Shown piece by piece: positions 57,842 through 64,000 of a DNA stretch of 64,000 bases. Positions within the stretch are counted from its first letter, which is position 1. Every line of letters begins with the position of its first letter. The translations under genes were made by a program, and so were the position numbers. The notes beneath the pieces were generated by a model. It was not told the origin of the DNA. It saw only the letters and a list, made by a program, of their open reading frames with translations, and did not search any database. Where the stretch lies: the NCBI GenBank assembly GCA_905250025.1, contig CAJNOJ010000181.1, positions 62,001 through 126,000 on the forward strand, given 5' to 3'. The stretch comes from Adineta ricciae (taxonomy: Eukaryota > Rotifera > Eurotatoria > Adinetida > Adinetidae).

Positions 57842-58929
57842 TTATGATGATGACTTGCTTGATTGTTTTTGCCAGTAATCAGGATCATCATTCAAATAAA
57901 TGACATGTCTTTTTTTCGCATTATTGTATTCATATTTCACAACCCACATGGGATGTACAGGTCTCAATAATACTTCTTGTTCATCCGGATACCGAGACAA
58001 AGACGCGATATATTTTGAACAGTAGACATGGCCCGTAATGCGGACGATAAACATGGCATTCTTCACAAACTTTTCTGCTTCCTCTTCTGACCGTGATAAT
58101 GAAGTAAACGAAGACCATATAATTTGCTTTCCGACGGAATTTTTGTAGTCATTGATCATATCATCCGATAAATAGCATCCACGATAAACAATTGAATCTT
58201 CTTTATCATCATCGTAGAGATTCAATGTTAAAAGATAACTGAATGGTCCTAATGTATCGACTTTACTCATATCTTCATTTCTCATCGCTTCAATGAGTAA
58301 ACCGTACAGAAATGTATTCATCGAATAGACGTGTACACACACATCATGGATTTGTTTCAAATTCTCATGTTTTACTTTACGCAACTTAGCGGCAATTCGT
58401 TGACCTTCAAATTCTTTTTCCAATAAACACCCCTCATGAATAATACCTAGAAAACAAGATGCGCATCTTGAGAGCGAACCAATCTACTTTTACCTTGAGC
58501 TGCTTGTTCAATTATTTTTGAATAGTCACGAGAGCTACACAAATCTTCATGCTTATTTTTCCAGTCATCAATAAACTTGGCATTTTCATAGAAATCACCC
58601 GGTTGTCCAAATGATTTGGATAATAATATTGGTTTTTCGGCAATACAACACCGATCTCGTCGTATGTACTGTCTACTATCTATACCTTCTCGCTTTATAG
58701 GTCTTTGTCGATTCGGATCACTTTTTCGATATTGAACCATCTTTTTCAAGTCCACTCTATAATCACCCAAGTCAACATATTTTTCCTTGTTCTGGTAGTT
58801 TTCCTCGATCCAGTCGATTTCTAAGTCGGAATAACGTTCCCATTTGGCAATCTGACTTTCGTCAAAAGGGTCTGCATTGGATTTCCAGAACCAAGCAATC
58901 TTTATTCGTTCAGTCGGAATTTCAGCCAT
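57842..58929 (-). CDS. WWE domain - mono-ADP-ribosyltransferase (copy 1)
   Basis: Exons 58929-58494 and 58446-57842 join over a 47-nt intron (346 aa). Residues about 10-75 form a WWE domain (W-F-W-K-S-N, W-E-R-Y-S, I-E-E-N-Y, V-D-L-K-K-M-V-Q-Y-R-K). WWE domains bind ADP-ribose chains or link to ubiquitin and PARP systems. The C-terminal part is an R-S-E type ADP-ribosyltransferase: Y-R-G (Arg), W-S-S-F-T-S (Ser) and P-D-E-Q-E-V-L (the E-x-E pair), so the catalytic residues are all present. It has no signal peptide, so it is probably cytosolic or nuclear. It modifies proteins with ADP-ribose from NAD+, targets unknown. The gene is divergent from 59243, with 313 bp between the starts. Confidence 0.87.
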
Positions 58930-59242
58930 TTACTAGTAGCGCGCGGAAATAAAAAAGACACCCTGCGTATGATATTGTCTTTTTCTCATGAAAACAAGGG
59001 GACCATACTCGTAAAGTTCGCTGAAAAGGTGGAAAGTGTGTATAATTTCTTTCTTTCACAGTTAAAGACTATTTGTTGACATTACATCGCATGTTAAAAT
59101 TTTTGCAGTCGATTTCTGTCGTTGTAAGCACATTTTGTTTGTCGCTGCGTACAGAACGAAAGAAAAGTAAACGGCATTAGCAAATATATCTTCAATTTAA
59201 CATTTGTTCCACCCCTTCATTGCTTTCTCACTAACATCGAAC
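58930..59242. promoter_or_regulatory. shared divergent promoter region
   Basis: These 313 bp separate the ATGs of the WWE-ART gene (-) and the receiver-like gene (+). The same spacing is kept in the second unit (63408-63719, 312 bp). No single element can be named. Confidence 0.45.
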
Positions 59243-59679
59243 ATGAGTGAAGAAAAAATCGCAACAGCAAGCTCACGAACACGGCACACGAATCGTCGAG
59301 CGCAGGAGTTCTTATTGATCTGGCTTGATGCCACCATTGACGAGGCGAAAGACAAGAACTCAATCAAAGTGATTTCAAAATTGAAAGAAGTTATTAATAC
59401 TCTGCATACGTTCACTGATGAAAATAAATGCATTAAATTTATTGATACGATCGATGAGGGAAAAACTTTTCTCATTATTTCTGGTGCATTGGGACAAACA
59501 ACAGTACCTCTTATTCATGATAAACCGCAAATTGTTGCTATTTACATATATTGCGGGAATAAATCTCGACACGAACAGTGGACGCAGAAATGGTCGAAAA
59601 TTGGAGGAGTTTTCACGGAAATCAAACCGATTTGTGCAGCAATGAAAAATGAAATTCATGAACAAAGCTCTCGTACTTC
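59243..59679 (+). CDS. N-terminal alpha/beta (receiver-like) domain protein, cut by gap
   Basis: ATG 59243, 145 codons up to the N at 59680. After a short basic start, the sequence alternates strand and helix: F-L-L-I-W-L-D-A-T-I-D, a helix with V-I-N-T-L-H-T-F-T-D, K-T-F-L-I-I-S-G-A-L-G-Q, I-V-A-I-Y-I-Y-C-G-N-K-S-R-H-E-Q-W, then G-V-F-T-E-I-K-P-I-C. From memory this N-terminal module is frequent in bdelloid proteins that continue into TPR/kinesin-light-chain repeats or an ART. The fold resembles receiver-type domains, but this is inference. The remaining C-terminal part is lost at the gap. Confidence 0.65.
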
Positions 59680-59680
59680 N
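59680..59680. other. single-N contig junction
   Basis: The left side ends inside the receiver-like gene. The right side begins in the middle of the GPCR gene, as at 55154. Confidence 0.92.
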
Positions 59681-60363
59681 GTTTATATATGGCAGTTGTT
59701 TTAAGTGTTCTATGTCCATGTTATTTAATATTCGCATCGATTGATCGAATATTACTAACATCAGCAAATGCAACGACAAGACAACGAAGTACAAGTCGTC
59801 TCGCTTGTGTTTGTATTATTAGTGTGACATTATTTTGGTTTATATGTCATGTTCATGTGTTAGTTTATGTGAATATCATACAAGTTACACCGAATTATTC
59901 TATTTGTTATTTTCTAAGTGGAACATATTCAACAAATTTGAGTTATTATTCAACAATAAGAGCTTTGTTGATTCCATTAGTTTTAGGAAGTTTAGGAGTT
60001 GCTGCAGTGAAAAATGTTCGCCAAATAAGTCTCAAACGAGTTCCTGCTTTTTCAACAAATATTGGAATAGTTCAACACATTCCGGTACAACATACACATT
60101 CGAAAGATCGTCAACTTATCCGAATTCTTCTGACAGATGTTGTGCTGTATTTTGTATTGAGTTTTCCACTTTCAATCATTACACTTTATTTACAAATTAT
60201 TCAACATAGTGTTAAAACATATGAACAAACTCAAATAAACACGTTTATTCAATATACATGTGCCATTGCTGCATATATTCCATTTTGCACGGGTTTTTAT
60301 ATAAATCTATTCATTTCCAAAACATTTCGAAATGAAATCAAAAACGTTTTTTTGTGTCAATAG
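59681..60363 (+). CDS. rhodopsin-like GPCR, 5' cut by gap (copy 2)
   Basis: It corresponds to the part of 54862-55836 from TM3 to the stop, about 226 codons. Changes are few (for example F-P-S-G to F-L-S-G and G-Q-H-T to V-Q-H-I) and the frame is open, so the gene is probably functional in full. It is truncated only because the contig starts here. Confidence 0.8.
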
Positions 60364-60860
60364 ATCATTTTCGATGTAGTTTTCTTTTCTTCGTTAAAAA
60401 TATTAATAATCAAAAGCAGTAGTTAACCAAGGAAAGGTAAATAATAATAATAACAATGGTTAGATCAATTGGTTTGTATCCTTCTACTAGACACAGGTCA
60501 CAACCAAGAGATCTAGAAGTATGGATAAGTCACTTTTGTTTAATTGATGTCTGTAGAGGCAATTGTACTTATCCTATCTGTACAGGCGGATATTTTTTCT
60601 GATGAGGACAGACCAAAAACACATGATCTATGCTCGATCAGTCCAAACTCATTTAAAAGTGTATGAGGATAAGCATTTTAAATGGAGACTAATCAGAAAA
60701 CGAAATTGTCTGAGGATGGATGTGCGCATGAACTCAGCGTACTCTGCTGATTATAACTCATCATAAAACTTACAAAAACTCCAGATTAACAAGTAAATGT
60801 TAGTAAAAATAAAATTAAACATATGACAAATAGGAAAGTGTATGTTCTTTTCCGGATTCA
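60364..60860. other. convergent 3' spacer (copy 2)
   Basis: Same as 55837-56325. No gene. Confidence 0.45.
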
Positions 60861-61599
60861 TTAACCGCTAGAAGCTGCGGCACCACCACCACCACCTCCC
60901 CCACAACAGCAGAGAATCAACACTACAAGGCAACCGATACCAACAGCTGATTTTCCAGTCGTAAAACCGACAATAGTACCAATCAGGAGACCAATAATGC
61001 ATAAAAGTAGAAAACAAACAACAATAGGTATGATAGCACTATCACCGCCACCGCGAAGACTCTCCGCTTTTGGTTGAGTACACGTCGGTGTACTATCTGG
61101 AATGACGATTTGCACCGGTTCTAAATGAGAATAAATACTATTCTGGTTTCTGATAGTTGTACATAGTGTAGAAGAGTGAGTGGTATATGGTAGCTGAAAC
61201 CAAAGTTTTTTTTACCAATTTTATCAAGCAAATAGTAAGATAATTAGAGTGCCTTGTGAATAAAAAATACCATTTTTATTTTATGGTGCCTGAGTAATGA
61301 AACTGAGCTTCATTGTTTAAGAAATATATCGTGAGCGACATCTATGAAGAACTGAAAAACACACTATTTTTTATATCTTACCTGCAGCATCAATTCTCTT
61401 ATTCATATCAACAAGGCTCGAGACCTAAACATACAATATGTAAGGAAATCATCTAGTAATGAGTTCTTTTTCATTCACATTCGGCTTCTATATTGGCATA
61501 TCTCTGACTTACTTGTAGGAGAACCGGATTGACGACAGATTTTTCTGCTGTAATGGTCTCCGCTGGAAGCTCTTCACCGATCTGAATTACTTGCGCCAT
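60861..61599 (-). CDS. single-TM protein with Cys-Gly tail (copy 2)
   Basis: Exons 61599-61513, 61424-61382 and 61120-60861, equal in length to copy 1 (87, 43 and 260 nt; 129 aa). Substitutions are mostly conservative (N/S, A/V, S-G-N-A to T-G-K-S). The C-C-C and seven-glycine tail are unchanged. Confidence 0.65.
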
Positions 61600-62319
61600 G
61601 ACACTGGTTGAAATCTAAGACGGAGAAAGACAATCAATTTTTTCGAGTCTTATCCGAGCATATTATAGTTTATGAGCGCTTTATTAGATACAAAAGAATG
61701 ATATACAGCAATCGATTAATCGATGTTTATAGCAAGGTTCGTAGTGATCATTTCAATGTGGCGTATAGTCACTTTCGTTGTAGGAATGAAGAAAATGACA
61801 GTGGAGAAGTGAATTCTTTTCTATTACTTATATGGAAAGCTGATTTTCTTCACGGAAGAACTTTTTTACCAACTTGCCATAAACAATTCGTGCAGATGAA
61901 TGTTTGTTTGAGTAGCAACTAGTAGCCTCTTGCCATTCTGCCATGAATCAACTGCTGCCATAGAAGTATAAAATAGCATGTTTTGATCGCCCAGTAGGCG
62001 TATCGACATATTAGGAAGTTTGATTTTTTTCCAACAACCATATTATACTTACGAGTCTACTTTCATATGGAAGATTATTTTTGTTTGTTGAAGCACATGT
62101 GCTTCGATCACTTCTCTCTGTTGGTAGGCTTTCAGGGAAAAAAGTTTTCTTTTCAGTAATAAGTATTTCTTTGGCAAAACAAGAGGCTTTTTCTCGTGAT
62201 TTTAAACGCAATCAAGACATTATTCGAATCACACAAAAATACTCGACAATCTATAATGTAAACGTTCTTCCTTTTATTCATGAATCGAAAAACAAGCATA
62301 TAGTATCAATCGTTCATTT
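61600..62319. other. spacer with copy-specific insert and palindrome
   Basis: A stretch of about 112 bp around 62087-62203 is absent from unit 1. At its start lies the perfect 16-bp palindrome GAAGCACATGTGCTTC (62090-62105). The open frames here differ between units, so I do not call a gene. Confidence 0.5.
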
Positions 62320-63407
62320 TTATGATGTTGACTTGCTTGGTTGTTTTTGCCAGTAATCAGGATCATCATTCAAATAAATGGCATGTCTTTTTTTCGCATT
62401 ATCGTATTCATATTTCACAACCCACATGGGATGTACAGGTCTCAATAATACTTCTTGTTCATCCGGATACCGAGACAAAGACGCGATATATTTTGAACAG
62501 TAGACATGGCCCGTAATGCGGACGATAAACATGGCATTCTTCACAAACTTTTCTGCTTCCTCTTCTGACCGTGATAATGAAGTGAACGAAGACCATATAA
62601 TTTGCTTTCCGACGGAATTTTTGTAGTCATTGATCATATCATCCGATAAATAGCATCCACGATAAACAATTGAATCTTCTTTATCATCATCGTAGAGATT
62701 CAACGTTAAAAGATAACTGAATGGTCCTAATGTATTGACTTTACTCATATCTTCATTTCTCATCGCTTCAATGAGTAAACCGTAGAGAAATGTATTCATC
62801 GAATAGACGTGTACACACACATCATGGATTTGTTTCAAATTCTCATGTTTTACTTTACGCAACTTAGCAGCAATTCGTTGACCATCAAATTCTTTTTTCA
62901 ATAAACACCCCTCGTGAATAATACCTAGAAGACAGGATGCATATCTTCAGAGCGAACCAATCTGCTTTTACCTTGAGCTGCTTGTTCAATTATTTTTGAA
63001 TAGTCTCGAGAACTGCATAAATCTTCGTGTTTGTTTTTCCAGTCATCAATAAACTTGGCATTTTCATAGAAATCACCCGGTTGTCCAAATGATTTGGATA
63101 ATAATATTGGTTTTTCGGCAATACAACACCGATCTCGTCGTATGTACTGTCTACTATCTATACCTTCTCGCTTTACAGGTCTTTGTCGATTCGGATCACT
63201 TTTTCGATATTGAACCATCTTTTTCAAGTCCACTCTATAATCGCCCAAGTCAACATATTTTTCCTTGTTCTGGTAGTTTTCCTCGATCCAGTCGATTTCT
63301 AAGTCAGAATAACGTTCCCATTTGGCAATCTGACTTTTGTCAAACGGGTCTGCATTGGATTTCCAGAACCAAACAATCTTTATTCGTTCAATCGGGATTT
63401 CAGCCAT
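62320..63407 (-). CDS. WWE domain - mono-ADP-ribosyltransferase (copy 2)
   Basis: Exons 63407-62972 and 62924-62320, 346 aa. It differs from copy 1 at only about a dozen residues (for example T/I, A/V, E/K and D/N). The WWE aromatic residues and the Y-R-G, S-S-F-T-S and E-Q-E catalytic motifs are all conserved. The intron is again 47 nt. If the units are alleles this is the other allele of one gene; if not, it is a recent tandem duplicate. Confidence 0.87.
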
Positions 63408-63719
63408 TCACTAGTAGCGCGAGGAAATAAAAAAGTCACCCTGCGTATGATATTGTCTCTTTCTCATGAAATCAAGGGGACCATACTCGTAAAATTCGCT
63501 GAAAAAGTGGAAGTATGTATAATTTCTTTCTTTCACAGTTAAAGACAGTTTGTTGACATAACGTCGCGTGTTAAAATTTTTACAATCGATTTCTGTCGTT
63601 GTAAGCACATTTTGCTTGTCGCTGCGTGCAGAACGAAAGAAAAGTAAACGGCATTAGCAAATATATCTTCAATTTAACATTTGTTTCACCCCTTCATTAC
63701 TTTCTCACTAACATCGAAC
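63408..63719. promoter_or_regulatory. shared divergent promoter region (copy 2)
   Basis: Matches 58930-59242 with scattered differences. It drives the ART gene to the left and the receiver-like gene to the right (inference). Confidence 0.4.
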
Positions 63720-64000
63720 ATGAGCGAAGAAAAAAACGCAACAGCAAGTTCGCGAACACGGTACACAAATCGTCGAGCGCAGGAGTTGTTATTGATCTGG
63801 CTTGATGCCACCATTGACGAGATGAAAGACAAAAACTCAATCAAAGTGATTTCAAAATTGAAAGAAGTTATTAATACTCTGCATACGTTCACTGATGAAA
63901 ATAAATGCATTAAATTTATTGATACGATCGATGAAGGAAAAACTTTTCTCATTATTTCTGGTGCATTGGGACAAACAACAGTACCTCTTATTCATGATAA
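63720..64000 (+). CDS. receiver-like domain protein, continues past window (copy 2)
   Basis: ATG 63720, open to the last base. It is the same as 59243-59679 with a few residue changes (I/N, H/Y, F/L and A/M). Because this copy runs into the next part of the scaffold, it could show what follows the domain, which is lost in copy 1. Confidence 0.65.
   Translation, partial: MSEEKNATASSRTRYTNRRAQELLLIWLDATIDEMKDKNSIKVISKLKEVINTLHTFTDENKCIKFIDTIDEGKTFLIISGALGQTTVPLIHD

Larger units (their letters stand above)
55154..59679. repeat. block unit 1 (about 4.5 kb)
   Basis: Matches 59681-64000 with the same gene order (GPCR, Gly-tail membrane protein, WWE-ART, receiver-like gene). There is an extra 166 bp at 57351-57516 here and about 112 bp extra near 62087-62203 in the other unit. 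Confidence 0.85.

Noticed and set aside
1..64000. Telomeric repeat arrays, rRNA, CRISPR or viral genes
   Set aside because: None recognised on either strand.

Overview
The window looks like a bdelloid rotifer nuclear scaffold (inference). The evidence is strongly AT-rich sequence, genes cut by many 47-60 nt GT-AG introns, and a protein set I associate with bdelloids: NHL beta-propeller receptors, Thr-rich-linker PAN/apple proteins, F-box proteins of one lineage type, WWE/ADP-ribosyltransferases, and expanded 7TM receptors. No bacterial operons, rRNA, CRISPR array or intact transposon was seen.

Layout. 1-8060: single-copy conserved genes: an M28 metallopeptidase (+, 5' cut), a PAN/apple plus galactose-binding-like secreted protein (+), a small-conductance Ca-activated K channel (-) and a STRA6-like retinol receptor with an EGF module (-). 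8384-14014: a chimeric NHL-propeller/beta-sandwich/7TM receptor (-), duplicated internally around a single N. 15305-21018: an NHL-Thr linker-EGF-TM gene (-) and a frameshifted second copy. 21489-23225: F-box protein. 24643-25160: broken SDR. 26178-30627: two copies of a pair made of a DKNYY-repeat protein and a 67-aa basic protein. 30594-47712: two copies of a block holding a broken ART-like gene, a broken 14-3-3 gene, two PAN/apple genes, a 2-TM Cys-rich protein and a PAN relic. 49609-53388: an intact paralogue of the NHL-7TM receptor. 54862-64000: two copies of a block with a rhodopsin-like GPCR, a Gly-rich-tailed membrane protein, a WWE-ART, and a divergently transcribed gene with an alpha/beta (receiver-like?) domain.

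Every N position (11991, 17617, 20704-20775, 26399, 28499, 39547-39583, 44362, 59680) is flanked by sequence present twice. In two places the outer flanks are identical over 221 and 243 bp while the sequence between the gaps is a diverged copy. Much of the apparent tandem duplication is therefore probably allelic contigs laid end to end. Collapsing the overlap at 44362 restores exactly the exon length of the three sister genes, and collapsing that at 11991 restores the exon architecture of the 49609-53388 gene.

Biologically the most interesting items are the NHL-beta sandwich-7TM receptors, the STRA6-EGF fusion, the head-to-head WWE-ART/receiver-like gene pair, and the presence/absence difference of about 5.9 kb that carries one whole receptor gene.
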